Below the pieces are notes generated by a model. The model made no database searches. It was not told the DNA's origin and was given only the letters and a program-made list of their open reading frames with translations. The translations under genes and the position numbers were made by a program. 64,000 nt of DNA, taken from contig CM072885.1 in assembly GCA_037013685.1 (NCBI GenBank), positions 67,745,785 through 67,809,784 on the forward strand. Direction: 5' to 3'. This DNA comes from Acridotheres tristis. Taxonomy: Eukaryota; Chordata; Aves; Passeriformes; Sturnidae. The stretch's first letter is position 1, and every line of letters starts with the position of its first letter. Positions 11,681 to 25,281 of the stretch are shown here, piece by piece.

Positions 11681-14600
11681 GGAGGCAGAGATCTTAAAGA
11701 GTTGTCATTGTAGCTCACTAAAATGAAAAGAATATTGTTGCTGAAAAAGTTTAAAATGCCAAGGAAATTTTCTTAATTTGGGAGTCTTGTTTTTGCTTCC
11801 ATTAGCCAAGATAAAAGATACTAGTAGTAGTTGTCTGTTCACTGCAGGACCTTAGAGGTTAGCAGCACATAAGCAACACCAAGGCAGTCTGTAGGGATCT
11901 TGAGATTTCAACCCTGTAACAAATTCTCCACATTTTTTGATGTAAAAATTTTGTTCTGCTGATGCACTGAGAGGGCCAGGTCTGCTTTGTCCACATCTGA
12001 AGGGAACTGGTGCAGAGGTCTCCTTGGCAACCCCCCTGCTCTGCAGCATTTGCCAGATTTCCTGTGCTGGCAGAGCCCATCAGTGAGTGAGTGTCCTGCA
12101 GGAAGGCTTTGATGTGAAGGTCTGTGCAGGGAGCTGGTGTCAGTCACTGCTTGCTGCCTCTCCTCTTGCCAGGGAAGGCTGTACTGGCTCCTGAGAGCAG
12201 GCTGTCACAGGGAGCCTTTCTGCCTTGTCTTCATCACCTGAAAAAATTGGGATATTGAGGATAAAAAGGGGGGGTGCTTGTAAATCTAACAAAATGCATG
12301 ATGTCAAAGCCCCTCTGCCTTTCATTGTGGTGCTGGAGATGTTGCAGAGAGGAGGCTGCCTGGTCCTGGCCAAGGGAACTGGATGTGAACTGGCTGAGGG
12401 TGGGTGGAAATGCAGAAATTAGGGGTGAATCCAGACCCCAGCCACCCTTCTTGCTCTGTGTGGGTTGCTGCTCATCTCTGGGGACCAGCTACACATGGAG
12501 TTGAGTGCAACTGTCACAGGTAACACTCATGTGGACAGTGCCACAGTCTAGGACACTTTCCAGGCCATGTGCACACTGTTGTTTTTACCCATCTATTTAA
12601 TCCCAAGGCATACTCTGGCTCTGTCAGGTCATCTGGGCTTCTTGGCAACTTCTAGAAACCTCCTGGTGCAGCTGTGTGCTGCTGGTTGGAGTAAGCAGCA
12701 GTGACTGTGGTTCCCCAGCACACACCTTGCCTGAGCACACCTTTACCTGTGCCACAACACAGCTGGGCAAAGGTGTGCAGGGGCTCTGTGCACTTTGCTT
12801 GGGGATCTGGCAATGGTGGAGGGGGAAGGAGCTGTTAAACAAGAAGGAATTGGCTAAACCCCAGTGTGAAAAGAGTTTTGGCTGGGTGCAGCTGTTAGCA
12901 CAGACCACCAAAGCAGGAGAAGACATGCCTGTCTGCCATGGTTGGGGAATTTCAATGCTGGTTACTTCGAATGAGCAACCCTGGATCAGTTGCAAAGGGA
13001 TCAAGAGATGGAGAGGCCAGGGATCAGTGGGAAATAGCCAGAGCATGAGCTGGGATTAGGTTAGGAAGATAATAATTAGGTTATTATCTGAGGAAGCAGC
13101 TGCAGTGTCAGGAGTGGGGGGTAATGGAAAGGACTAGGTCTGGGGCAGCTGGGTGGGGACAGTCAGAGGCAGCAGGACACCACCATGCCCCATGATGAAT
13201 TACCATGGCAGCATCACATGCTGGTGTGTGAAAACAGCCCTGGGGTGCCACAGCTGCAGGAGGGGAGCAGAGGATGCCATGACAAGATCCTAAATACAGG
13301 AAGCACCCTGCTTGATGTGGTCAAACTTGATGGCTTAGAGGTACCTGGGTTTGAAAGCTGGGCCCTGGGAGTCTGGCTTGGCCTGGAGCTGCTCCCGTGG
13401 CCATTTACTGGTCAGCTCTTGCAGGAGTGAAAAAGAAAGTCAGAACTTCAGGATCCAAAGTGTTCTCAAAACTCTGCTGCTCAGGGGAGTTACTCCAGAT
13501 TGACCACAGCACTTCTGAGCTCAAAGACAGGCCATGGGGAGCTAATTAAAGTCAGGCTGTATGAGATTTGAGATGGTCAATCCTTCATCTGCATAACTGG
13601 ATCCCTCTGAGTTACTGGAGTTGTTTTGAAAGGCCACAATGAAACTGGACACCTTACACCTGAGACTGGAAAATACAAGGAAACCTATTTCAGAAATGGT
13701 CACACAGGCACTGCTCAGGAGGAGAAGTGACCCAGGAGTCACTCGTTGGTCTGTATGGTAAAAAATTGGCTGTGCTACAAAGCTGTCTGCCTTGCTTGCT
13801 GCAGCTCATGCAAACATAGATGGAGTGAGGCCATGGGCTGGATCTAAGCCCACTGCAGGGCTCCCCTGGGCTGCAGCCAATATGGTCCAGAGCAGCTTTG
13901 TTTTAAAAATGGAAGAGAACATAAACAGGCATGAGTGAGCTCTGACATTGCCTTGAACCCAGCTCCATCTCTGGCTGGAGCAGAGCAGCGAGCTCTGTGT
14001 GCTTCCATGGTCAGGGATATCAGGAGGTCTCAGAAGGAATTGCAAAGGTGCTGAGGCAGAAGAGCTTTCCTTGTTACAGGATTTACTTGTGTAAGATACC
14101 TATATCCTTATTTTTTTTCCCCTGTGGAAACAACTTCATGCTGGTCCTACAGCAGAACTCAAAGTGGCTTAAGAGATGAAATCAGTCTCTTGATTTACCA
14201 TTTAATGGGAGTTACACCATGAGCCTGTAGAGCATTGTTTGTAAAATAAGTCTATTGTGTATGTGCTGGTACTCTCAGCATAGTTAATCCAGTGCTGCAG
14301 GAGCCAGTGATGCAAGTGCTGAGGCTGGTATTTATTTTAAGGGTTGGATAATTTTATGACTAATAGTAACGCTTGCAATTATGCTTGGTAAGAAAAGAGT
14401 AATCACAATTTGTGCTGCAGGGCACAAGCTGACTGTTTCTGTGGGTCATGAGGATGTTTTTTTTTTTCCTTCTCTGTAAAGTAATACAGCTAAAGGTACT
14501 TCTGAAGGTTGTTTTCTTCTGCCTTTTAAACATTAGATGTTGGCTGCTGGTCAAAGGTGAATTATCTGATGGGATGAACCAATGGCCTGATCTGCTAATT

Positions 14601-17600
14601 ACTAAATTCCTACGTAAGGCTTTTATTTCCTGCACAGTGAGGTACTGTGCTGTGACTTTTCAGAGAGACCCTTTTTTGTAAGATGGAGTTAAAGCACCAG
14701 CTCTGGTCCCTAATTGAAACCAGCAACATTCAGTAAGTTTGGACCATGTCTGCCTGCTGAATAGCCCTGGGCAGTCCTCTGTGGTTTCTGGTCCATGCAC
14801 AGCAACTGTATCTCTGGCAGAAGGTCTTAGAGTTGAGTGAAAATAGAAAATTGAAATAGATAATCCACCATATTTATTTCACTTTGTTTGCTTGTGCAAC
14901 TTCCAGGAGCAAAACAAAAATGTCCTGGCATGTATTTGATATTGTTTAGCAGTTGTATAGGCACTGCTGTTTCTTTTTTCTTTTCCTCCTGATCTGGCTA
15001 AGGCTAGCCTTTAGATAATCCAAGCCTGTTGTGAATGCTTGTACGAAGTGAATTAAAAACTGGCCCTCCTGAGTAAACCAAAACACCATTTGAAAATATG
15101 TTGGGGTTGATTCTTCCAGGGTGGTTCAGTCACTCAGAAAACTGGAAGAAGGCTACTTTAATTACTGGGAAGATGAGTGGTAAAAATAATCTTTTAATGT
15201 TGCTGGTTGTGGCAGCTTGGCTTTGCTCTGTTCCTTCCACTCCTCTAGCTGTACAGCTCTGTACAAACTGTATACAGCTGTGCACACAAATGAGCAGCTG
15301 GGTAATTTTGACCATTGGGCAAAATCCCTGGTGGGTGATGTTTTTGTTTTTAAGGAGCAAAAAATAACCTGGCTTGGTTTTCCAGCTTGTGGTTTGCAGC
15401 ACCATTGGTTAGAAAACATCCTTTTGATATAAAAGCAGAGTGAACTGGAGCAAGCTGCTAAAAAGAGAAAATACAGGATACTGAGATGTTGTTCTGTATC
15501 ACCTCTTTGGCTGTAATTGCATTTTGGCATCTCATGGGTCCTACTTAACTTAAAGTCTGCACATGGAGTTGCTGAACAAGTGTGCTCCCCTGTGGCTCCT
15601 GCTTGGCTCGTGGTATTGAAGCAGTGAGGATTTCACCAGGGGTTTGTTCTGTCTCAGGCTCACAGGTACCACAGCCTCCCCAAATCCTGTTCCCATCCAT
15701 CTGTTAGAGGTCAGTGCTGCATCTTGTCAGACTGGGGAGGGGAAAGGACTTGCTTTGCTGTGAGAAATGTGACCCTGCACTGTGAGGACATGAGCATTAA
15801 GAGTCAGCAGGGCCAGTTGGTGTCCATCACACCCAGCTGGAGCTCTGAGAGTTTGCTGTAATGGTTTCCTTGGTGCTTTTCTCGTGTCTGACATGGCAAA
15901 GTCCTGGGTGGAAAGAATAACTTATACCTCTTTTTCCTATGACAGTTACTCTTTTTTTCACCTCATCTTTGCTTCTTTTCTTAGATTTACCCTGGGGTGA
16001 GGGATGAGTCACAAAATCTAATGGGCTTTTGGGAGAAGAGCCTTGGGCAGCAGGCAGGGAAGGACCAGGGAGTGGTGGCTAATTCCACCTGATAAAATAG
16101 ATAAAATGCAATGCTGCTGGAGCCACCCCGTGGAGCCACCACTCCAGGTGCTGGCAGGAGGCTGAGGAGAACATTCTGGCTCAGTCACCAACCTGCTTAG
16201 ACAGCAGCCTGTCCTGGAGTCAGTCCTGGAGCTGGACAGGGCAGCCCCAGAGCCTGGCCCCTGCTCCTTGCCTTGGGAGCAGGAGGATTGCTCAGCCAGA
16301 GAGGAGGAGATGAAAGGGAGAGGAGGCACCAGCTATCATTTATTCATGCTCTTGAGTTGTGTTTCTTTCCAGTGCTGTAAGACTGGGGTAGGGCTCGCAG
16401 GCAGCTGGTGAAAGAGGAGACAGAGCTCAGCAGGAAACATGAGAGAGCTCTCAGGAGGGCTGCTGGGAGAGGGGGAGCTCTGTGTGTTCCCCCAAAATAG
16501 TCAGAGGCTCTAAGAGTCTGAGAGAGCAAGGGAGTGCCTTTGAGGGAGAAAAGAAAATAAATAAAGAGCATGGAGAGGCCAGCTGAGAAGGGATGGAAGA
16601 AACTGGAGACTCATCTTGTTATTGCAGAGTTGGTAGACAAAAATATGGGTTTTTTTCTTCTGTGATATTTCCTGTTTGCTAAAAATTTTAAGTTAGTGTT
16701 AAGCCCAAGGTATGTTTCCTCTCTTTTTAGCTATTGCTGGGTGAGAACTTGCTTATCCAGAGAGCCCACTCCATTGCTAGATAAGTGAGCTCAGGTTTTG
16801 TGAAAAAGACCTATAAAACTTCCTGGGGTTACATATGGGGATAGGTTTTAAAAGTATCTGAAAATTTTCTGTGGAGTCTGGTGGCAAATTATGCATTCTC
16901 TGTTTTTCTGTAACTCTTCACAGTCTGTAGCAGAGATGAACTTGCTAATTAAACTTTTATTTGAGATAACCCAAAATAGTTAGAAATGTTCATAAAGGAC
17001 ATCTCTCCACAAGGGTTGCTCACAGCAACTGAATGCTTTAGGGAGCAGATTTCACCAAACTTCTGGGACATGCTGTGTGTCTCTGGTTTTGTGACAGTCA
17101 TGCTTTTGATCATATGCAAAGATGAACAAAAAATGTTGCTCTGACATTTCCAAATTATGCAGTTACAAGCATTTGAAGTTAAACCCAGTGAGGCTTTGCC
17201 AGCTTCTGAGATACACAGATCAGATTCTTTTTAACTAGAAAGCAAGTTTTTTTATTATTATTATTTCTAATGAGGATCAGAGTTCCCAGAGGGCTGATTT
17301 TTCCAATAGAAGCAGTAGCATTTTTGTAACAAATCTGTGTGAGCCTGAGTCCACAGACCCTTGTGAATCAGACTCTCCATCCTGGTACTTTTTTGGTGTT
17401 TTAGAAAGTGAAATAATTGAGCTTCACAGTACTCACATCAGGTTTATGTTACTCTCACCATCAAAAGCTGACTGAAAAATAGTCAAGGAGAGCATGCTGA
17501 CATCCAGGACATGCTGGAATTGACTCCTTCAATATTTACTCCTCACAAGCTTTGTCCTGGTCCTTCATCAGTGCTGCTGTTGAGGTTACTGAATTTTCAG

Positions 17601-18168
17601 ACACCAACACAGCTGCTCTTCAGACAGGATGAAAGCCCCATCTTTGCAGTGCTGTCTGAACCAGTGCTGAACAGCACCTCAGATTTCATATTTTGTGAAA
17701 AGGTGTGACAAAACTCACTCCAGCAGCCCAGATCCTTAAAAGCAGGTCAAACCCCAGTGTGTGGTATCTGTTGTGCAAGTGTCACTCTTGATGTTGGCTA
17801 AAAGAGTGAGGAAGAGCACATTGGGCCATCCTGGAGTGGCTCTGTCTTCATTTACTGCACCACCAGGTCTTCCTCTTGGCTTAAGCCTTGCCAAGAGTCA
17901 GGGCAGCACAGAAATTAACCTGGTGGATTGTGGTTTGCTGCCAGTTTACCTGTTAGCATATTCTTTCAGAACAGATTTTTTTTGGATGGGTAAGCTCCTG
18001 CTGAAGTTCCCATTGCATCATTTTGGCATCAGCTCTCCAAGCAGAAGAGAATGTCTAACAGTGGCACTTCTGTGTGTCATGAAATAAAACAAAGCCCTAA
18101 CATCCCACAGCAAACAGGATTTGCTTTCTGCTCCATGTTTTATAAAGCCTATGAAATTCTGATTCATC

Positions 18169-18206
18169 CAGAATAATATCCAGGTGGTAGCCTGGATATT
18201 ATTCTG
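18169..18206. repeat. Perfect 16-bp inverted repeat, 6-nt loop
   Basis: CAGAATAATATCCAGG (18169-18184) and its exact reverse complement (18191-18206) flank the loop TGGTAG. No poly-U tract or coding context is present. It could be a hairpin, a mini-inverted element remnant or chance palindrome growth. Confidence 0.8.
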
Positions 18207-18737
18207 TGGTTGCTTTATTTGAATGAAAAAATTCTTATCTCATTAATATAGTAGAGATATAAATAATAAACTTAAGTTGCAAAACCTTATTCCTTCTGGC
18301 ATTCAATCTCTTACCTTTTGTCCCTACATTCTCATTTTCCAGGATCACAAAGATTTTTGATCACAGACTTGAAGCTTGCTGTGAAGAAGGTGCATCTCTA
18401 ATGGAGAGATGGAGAGCACAGAATGAGAGAGGAAACCTCACAGCATTCTTGCAGGCTCTGAAGTATTTAACTGTATTGCCATTTTAGGCTAGGCTCTAAA
18501 TAGGAACATGTGTGGCTTGGCCCGAATCCCAGCACTTTCCCTTGGGACTTCTGCTTCCAAGGTACTTAAAGACAGGTTTTTCAAAAGTAGTGAAGTTGTA
18601 AATTTTTTTGAGGTTGAGAGTTATCAGTGTATTTAGATGGCTGTCTGTTTTCAAACTGTTTCACAAATTATTTTTGTCTCGTGTGGTGAGCAGGCTGGAG
18701 CTGACTTAGAACAAGGCAAGTCACAGGCCAGGACTTC

Positions 18738-18930
18738 ATGAGAGAAGACTTTGCTGTGTCCAGGGACCTGCTTCAGAGAATCCCATGGGAGATGGTCTCA
18801 GGGAGCTTTGCAGGAAAGAACTTTGGGATTCTGGTGCAGGCTGCTTTGGGTGACAGTGATGCTGCTGTGAGCAGGGGTTCAGACCAGATGATTTCCAGAG
18901 GTGCTGTCCAACCTCAGCTTTGGTATTAGC
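18738..18930 (+). mobile_element. Probable CR1 3'-end fragment
   Basis: The segment ends in a GGGGTTCAGACCAGATGATT motif followed by TCCAGAGGTGCTGTCCAACCTC, which resembles the CR1 3' untranslated consensus. The octamer tail is lost. The 5' limit is uncertain, and an LTR fragment is the alternative. Confidence 0.45.
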
Positions 18931-20739
18931 ATGAATTAAAAATAGATTAAAAAGAGTACTGAAGAGTCAACTACCCTGGGCTACTTTTGGAGCCCAGGAA
19001 GTCATGGACATACACACAGTCCCCATCTCCATCCCAAGAGACACTGCACTGGGAACTTCTCCTGTAAAACATGAACTCCACTGTAATGTTTCAGAGCACC
19101 AGACCTGATGCTCTCCTAGCAATGTAGAACCTGGAGCTTTGTGAGTAATTGGGGTCAGAGGAACATAAAGGACAGACAACAAACAGCTTTTGGCAAAATG
19201 CAGGTGAGAGAACAGCTGCTTTTTCTGGCCTTCAGTTTTGGCAGAACATGCTAGAATTTTGGGTATTTTGATTTGTGTGGTTGTGTAAGGCAGTACAGTC
19301 TTACCATTATGGAAAAGGACTGGAATTGAACAGTCAGTGGAGCTTGGGAGGAATCACACTTAGGAGCCTGTGGAAAAGGTCAGTAAAACTTAGTAAAGAG
19401 ACTGAAAAGAGTATTTGGATGAAATCTCAGGTCAGCATGTAAATAACCAATGTCAGATGGCATTTTCAGTGGATATTTATCCTGGAGCCAGTACAGGAAT
19501 TACTGTGTGAGTTTCCTGTACTGAATTACACAAGAGGCAGATTGGACAGTTGTTGGGGTTTTGTTTGTGCTGAAGTTCATTAGCTGGACGAGTGCTGGGC
19601 AGTAGGAAGCCCTCTTCCTTGACTTATGGAAATTTCCAGCGCGTTGGAAAGAAAATTATCATTTTGCAATCACTCCTTGCAAGCCACCTTAAGCAGTAGG
19701 AAGGGCAGTTTTAATGCTGTGGTAAAAAGCTACAGCACAGTTAAATATTCCACTGAAACAGGATAGCTGTGTGAGGCACGCTGGCCCAGCTCCAAGGCAG
19801 CTAACCCGGCTGTCTCCTGCTGGGTGAAGGATCACCTCCTGGAAGCCTTCAGGAATGCCTGCTGGTGGCAGGGATTGCTTGTGGAAAACAGGGGCCCTGC
19901 AGCAGCTTTTGGCTGGCCCCTGCAGCCTGGGCTGCAGAAAGTTCAACTCCTGAATGGCTCTTGAGTTTGTTCTGTCTGGGGCGGAGCTCAAACCAGAAAT
20001 TTCCGAGTGAGTAATTTTTCAGTTCCCTTCAAGTTCTGAAAGAGCAGCAGAAATGGTTCCCCTGATTTTATGGAATGTAGGGCAATGTGATAAAACACTA
20101 TCACACAGAGGTTTGGTTAATACAGAAGGTAGCACAGAAATGAGTTAAATTTATAATGCAACTTAAATGTCATTCACAAAGTGCAGCGATGGCACAATTT
20201 TACCATCATATTTCCACTGTTAAAGCATTTTGATTTGTGTTTCCAACTCCCAGCTATAATAATAATGAAAATATTAATATATTTAAGCTGCATCACAATA
20301 AAAAAAAAAACAACAATCTGCAACAACTCAAACTGCCTATATAGAGAGATAATGACAGGAGATATAGTATATAAGGAATTTTTTCTGTAAGAATGTGGAT
20401 CTCTTTCAGCTTGGTCTTCGGAAAGGATCTACACTTGGAATCAGCTAAAAATGAGATGCAGTTTAACAATTGCTGGTGAGATAGATAAGAAAGATCTTCA
20501 ATAGCTTCAAAATGTTCCTATGGATCAACTAAGAGCAGAATCCTTTGTTTCTTCTCTTTCTGCACTAAGTGCGTGCATTATTATTGCATGTACTTTGCTA
20601 AGGCAAACCGAATCTTCTCTGTATTTAAAAAGTCCTTTAAACTGCTTGAATCATCAGCCTCCCTGGTTCTCCGTGCTGTGCTTTACACGGGGGTCTCACT
20701 TGTACTTCCTATCGCTGTGTGTCTGCACATCTGCAGATG

Positions 20740-21010
20740 TGCTCGCTGTGAGCAGAGGACAGCAGCCCGCCGGAATCTTTGGGGGAAAGTTCAAGGATCG
20801 TGTTCCGGGCAGCAGCAAGGAGGCAGAGCTGGGCGGGGCAGAGCCAGACACGGGAGATGTCAGACTGATCCGAGCCGGGCTGGGTATTTTGGGGGTGCTG
20901 GTGCCCCTGGGACCGGTCCCAGCCCTGCTCTGCAGGAGGGATGCGCCAGGGATGTCTCCACCCGCAGCGTCCCGCCTCCACCATCATCCGTCCCCACCGC
21001 CGGTGGATTT
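20740..21010. promoter_or_regulatory. CpG cluster in presumed intron 1
   Basis: About 17 CpG dinucleotides in 270 bp, whereas surrounding kilobases have very few. It includes GGGCGGGGC (Sp1-like), CCGCCGG and GGACCGGTCC. No signal-anchor-like coding sequence lies in it, so it does not look like the missing B4GALNT3 exon 1. An intronic CpG island, alternative promoter or GC-rich insertion are possible. Confidence 0.4.
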
Positions 21011-21322
21011 TTAAGGATTTTTAAGGATCCTGGGATGCCCCAAACAAATGAGCTTTTAAGGCAAGATTTACAGAGCGAACTAAAATTGTTCTTCTTGCCT
21101 CGTCTTGTGTGGTGTCTCTTAAGCCTTCTTGAGAAAGTTTTTAACTGGAAGACACCACATTAAAAGAAATAATCCCAAATCAGAGTGGAGTGTGTCCCAG
21201 TTTAGCAGACTGGAGATAGTCAGCAAGCTCAGTAAATCCTCTCTCAAACAGTGGGATTTAGGCATGAGTGTTTTAGCAAACTAGATAGCAGTAAATACAA
21301 GCTCTTTCTTTTTGTCTCTGTG

Positions 21323-21542
21323 GAGGTGTAGGTTGAATATCAGGAAAGGTTTTTCACCCAGAGGTTGTTCAGGTACTGGAACAGGCTGTCCAGGGCAGTG
21401 GTCACAGCTCCAAGCCTGACAGAGCTCAAGGAACATTGAGACAAAGCTCTCTGGGATTCTTGGGCTGTCCTGTGCAGGGCCAGGAGTTGGACTTCTGATC
21501 CTTCTGGGTCTCTTCCATCCCAGAATATTCTGTGATTCTATG
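21323..21542 (+). mobile_element. CR1 3'-end fragment
   Basis: It begins GGTTGAATATCAGGAAAGG, passes through CTGGAACAGGCTGTCCAGGG, and ends in the CR1 tail ATTCTGTGATTCTATG. It is 5'-truncated, as usual for CR1. The tail half resembles that of the copy ending at 11680. Confidence 0.88.
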
Positions 21543-22361
21543 GGATAAAAAGTTTCTGTGAACTCCTCCTGGTTCCTGCTTCCTTAATTATTTTTGTCAA
21601 GTGTGTTGCACAGGCTGGGCTTGAGTTCCAAAGCAGGACATTGATGTGGGAGTTGGGTCAGACAGAGGCGAAACAATATTTCAGAAGTTCATATTTTGGA
21701 ATTATGTCACTGGGTAAGAGCTCAATAAAGAGAGTTTACACAACCCTGATTTTTCCTCATAGCAACCCATGTTGTGTAAATAAAGCTGTCCCAGAAGCAA
21801 GTGTGTGTGCTTTGCAGCCTGTCCCATTGCACAGCCTGCATTGGCTGGGAAGGAGGGTGCCTGGAGGGAGGACTGGCAGCTTGTTTTGGCCATGGGAGTT
21901 TTGAACCCCTGTCATGGAAGAGCTGGAGCATGCTCTTGCCCCCTTAGTACTCTGAGGTTTGATATTTTAAGTCCTAGGTATATAGGATTTTCCCTTACCT
22001 ATCCAAATGTTAGCCTGTCTTTGCACGTTTGTCTGCCCTGACCAGCAGTTGGTGTTTGGTGATGATTCAGAGGAAATCAGGGTTACAAATCTCAGCTTTG
22101 CTAAATAGAGATGCTGGTGTCAGGTTGCATGCACAAAGACAGATGAAGGCTGGCTTTTAGGCTTAGAGGTCACATAAAGCTTTGAGTGTAGGGTTGGTGG
22201 TGTCAGCATCTCATGAGAAATTTCAGACATTCTTGAAGAATATTCCTGATATTCCAGTTGCCTTTTGCTGCCATTTTAATCGATGTTTGATCATGTTTAC
22301 AGCAGCTTTCCAGTACCTAAAGACAACCCACAAAAAAGCTGGAAAGGAACTTTTGATGAAG

Positions 22362-22622
22362 GCATGTACTGAAAGGACAAGAGGAAATAGCTTTAAACTG
22401 AAAGAGGGCAAGTTTAGATGAGATATTAAGAAGAAATTCTTTACTGTGAGGGTGGTGAGGCACTGGCACAGGTTGTCCAGAGAAGTTATGGATGTCCCAT
22501 CCCTGGAGGTGTTCAAGACCAGGTTGGATGGGGCCTTGAGCAGCCTGGTCTAGTGGGAGATGTCCCTGCCCCTGGCAGTGGGGTTGGAAATTTAAGGTCC
22601 CTTTCAGCACAAATCATTCAAT
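22362..22622 (+). mobile_element. CR1 3'-end fragment
   Basis: It encodes a decayed end of the CR1 reverse transcriptase (the GNSFKLKEGKFR stretch matches the usual NGFKLKEGRFR). It continues through CTGGCACAGGTTGTCCAGAG and the CCTGGAGGTGTTCAAGACC motif, and ends near AAATCATTCAATGAC, a worn CR1 tail. Confidence 0.88.
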
Positions 22623-25166
22623 GACACCCAAGTCTGAACCAGAAGCTGCAGTTTTGGATTTCGAATCAAAATTGTGGAAGTAAACTTGTACACAAGGGAT
22701 TGCATCCAGGTTCCTGAAATACTTGGGAGTAGTTTTAGAGCCTCATCCAAACCCCAGCAGCATTATGAGAAGATCTTAATCTGACTCAAAATGCAACCAT
22801 CAGCTTGTTTGCAATGTGACAGACCTAGAGAGCAGTACCAAAGCAGTACCTCATTCACTGCACTGTCAGTTCCTCTTTTTTATATTGGAAGATTTGTGGT
22901 ACTGCTGTGAGTTTGATATTTATCAGTATGCCTGCTTCCAATTCCTCCTCAGCAGAGCTGTTGTCCCACAGTTAATCCCAAAGTGTCCAGGGCTTTGTTT
23001 GATGTCAGAGCAGGGCGTCCTGTGCAGAGCCATGGGCAGAACAGTCATTCTGCTATCCTCAGGAACACGGGCAATTTAAAGTAATTTAAACAAATCATAA
23101 GATATTTCTGAGAGTTGTTTAGCTTACTTCCTTGCCTTGAGGTCAGGTCACCCCTACCTGCACCATTTCTGGCAGGTCTTTGTCCAGCCCCTTATTAATT
23201 TTCCTCTGCCCATAGTTATATCCATAATAACTGAATTCAGTTCAGCCGAAATTCAGGTGAATTCAGGGGAAGAAAATGGTTACAGCAGCTTTGAGCAAAA
23301 TGGCAAACAGAAATGGCAAGTAGAGATGTAAGTAAAGTTTTTCTCGTGGAAGCAGTGAATGGCATTTTCTAAAGCACAAAGTTCCACAGAACCTGACTGA
23401 AAATGAAGCTGTAAGAAGATATTTTGGGGATGCTGCATCTACATGGAAGTGGCAAGGTATTGAGTCTTCAAGAAAATCTTCACCCAAGATAAAAAATAAA
23501 GCATTAGCTGTGTTTGGTAAAGCAGTAACAAATGTTGACTTGAAGGTGTGTTGCTCAGTTGATGTTCAGCTCCACATCCTATATAGCTCCTGCAAAATTA
23601 AAGTCTTGGAAAGCTCTTTGGGCAATCTGTTGCTGCAGTGTTTGGATCAGTTGAGAAAAATGCACTTACCAAATCTTTCTGAAAGCTTTGTGGATGACCT
23701 TGTTGAGCTCTCTTGGGCACAGTCCTGTTGCAGAAAGAAGAACAAATGGCAAAGACTGCTGAGCATAAAATTGTCATTTTCTTTCTTGATATTTGTAGGT
23801 ACCTCCCCATGCTCAGTGGAGGGAAGCTGCCTACCTATGTTACTTCTTATTAATTACATTTATTCAGTTATTGTGGACATCAAAGCAGCAGATCTGTTGG
23901 TGGTAGGAAGCATTTAGAAACATGCATCTCTTTGCAAAATCAGTCCTCGCTGCTGCTCACAGTGATGCAGTACATATGAATTAGAGCCTGTCAGTCTGTG
24001 TCCAAGTGCAGTGCCTGGGATCTGTCACACTGAGGTAAACTTAAAATAACTGGAGGCAAACTTTAAATAACTTGTTACCTCAGTGGAGCAGCCTTTGTTG
24101 CCCCTCCTGTCTCTAAGGGCATGGCTTCACCAAATGATGGGGATCCAAATGATGGGGAGAGTGCCAGGAATACCACTTGCAGTGATCAAAAACAGGTGGA
24201 ACATCTGCTTTTCATGCCAGTCACCTTGAGGTTTCAGTAGGAATTTTTTAAGCTGTTACTATTATTTGTATTAAAAACAAAATAAAGCAGATGGGAGAGT
24301 GTGAGTCAGCCATTGAGGATGCGGTCACTGGGAGTGAATTGGTAGAAACCCATGCAAATGTTCAAGGTTTAAAGGTATTTTTGAAACAAAGAATGCCTAA
24401 TTTTACAGTTCACCATCAAAGCAGCAAATTACTTTTACCTTAGAAGCAGGAGTAAAAATCAAAACCTAGCCTTACATACAAAACTCTGACTCTGTGTCTG
24501 TCTTCCTCTCACTACCTGCTGGTTTTCCCAAATGCTCCAAGTACTGGAGCTTGAGCAAGGCAAATCTCACACCAGAAAGTGTTCTGATGCAAATCCCATA
24601 TTTTGAAGACAGTGTCTGGCAAAAGGCTGGCTTGGTTAAGTGTGATTCCATGATGAGAACTGCTCAAATACCTTAGTTCTTAGTATGGCTGGAATCAGCC
24701 CTCTTTGACTGGCTGTAGCTGTTTTGAAAACTCTATAGCAATGCACGAAGACTGTAAAAACAGAGAGGCTGCTTTTGATGGCAATATTGTACAAAGAGGC
24801 AGACACAGAGGCAGCCTGTGTGCAGCACAGTGTCTGGGGGACAAGCACACCATAATTGCAGCACAATTGCCATGTCCTGTAAATTAAAGAGTGGAACTTG
24901 CCAGCAGTTAAGGATTTGAACTGCACAGCTATCATGGCCATAATGTTGAAAATATATTATATTTTATGATTTAAAAGCTTCTATATGTGTTTTATGTGGT
25001 TTAAGATGGCCCATGGAATAGCTCAAGAGGGTAACAGACTCTGCTTTGCTGCAGAAGATAGCAGTGCCAAAATCATGGCCATTTTTCTTATGCTGCTGAA
25101 AGCAGCAGTAGGTGCTCTTCTGTTCAGCCTTCATTTGAGCCAATGTTTCCTCCTTCCCCTGAAAAA

Positions 25167-25281
25167 GAGAGGAGAGGAGAGGAGAGGAGAGGAGAGGAGA
25201 GGAGAGGAGAGGAGAGGAGAGGAGAGGAGAGGAGAGGAGAGGAGAGGAGAGGAGAGGAGAGGAGAGGAGAGGAGAGGAGAG
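25167..25281. repeat. (GGAGA)n pentanucleotide microsatellite
   Basis: About 23 uninterrupted units over 115 bp, purine-only on the plus strand and pyrimidine-only on the minus. Mirror-symmetric purine tracts of this kind can form triplex (H-DNA). The overlapping open frames are low-complexity artefacts. Confidence 0.97.

Noticed and set aside
20573..21163. 196-codon plus-strand open frame over the CpG cluster, considered as B4GALNT3 exon 1
   Set aside because: It lacks the Arg-rich cytoplasmic tail followed by a hydrophobic signal anchor, and no domain is recognisable. The frame is long because the sequence is GC-rich.
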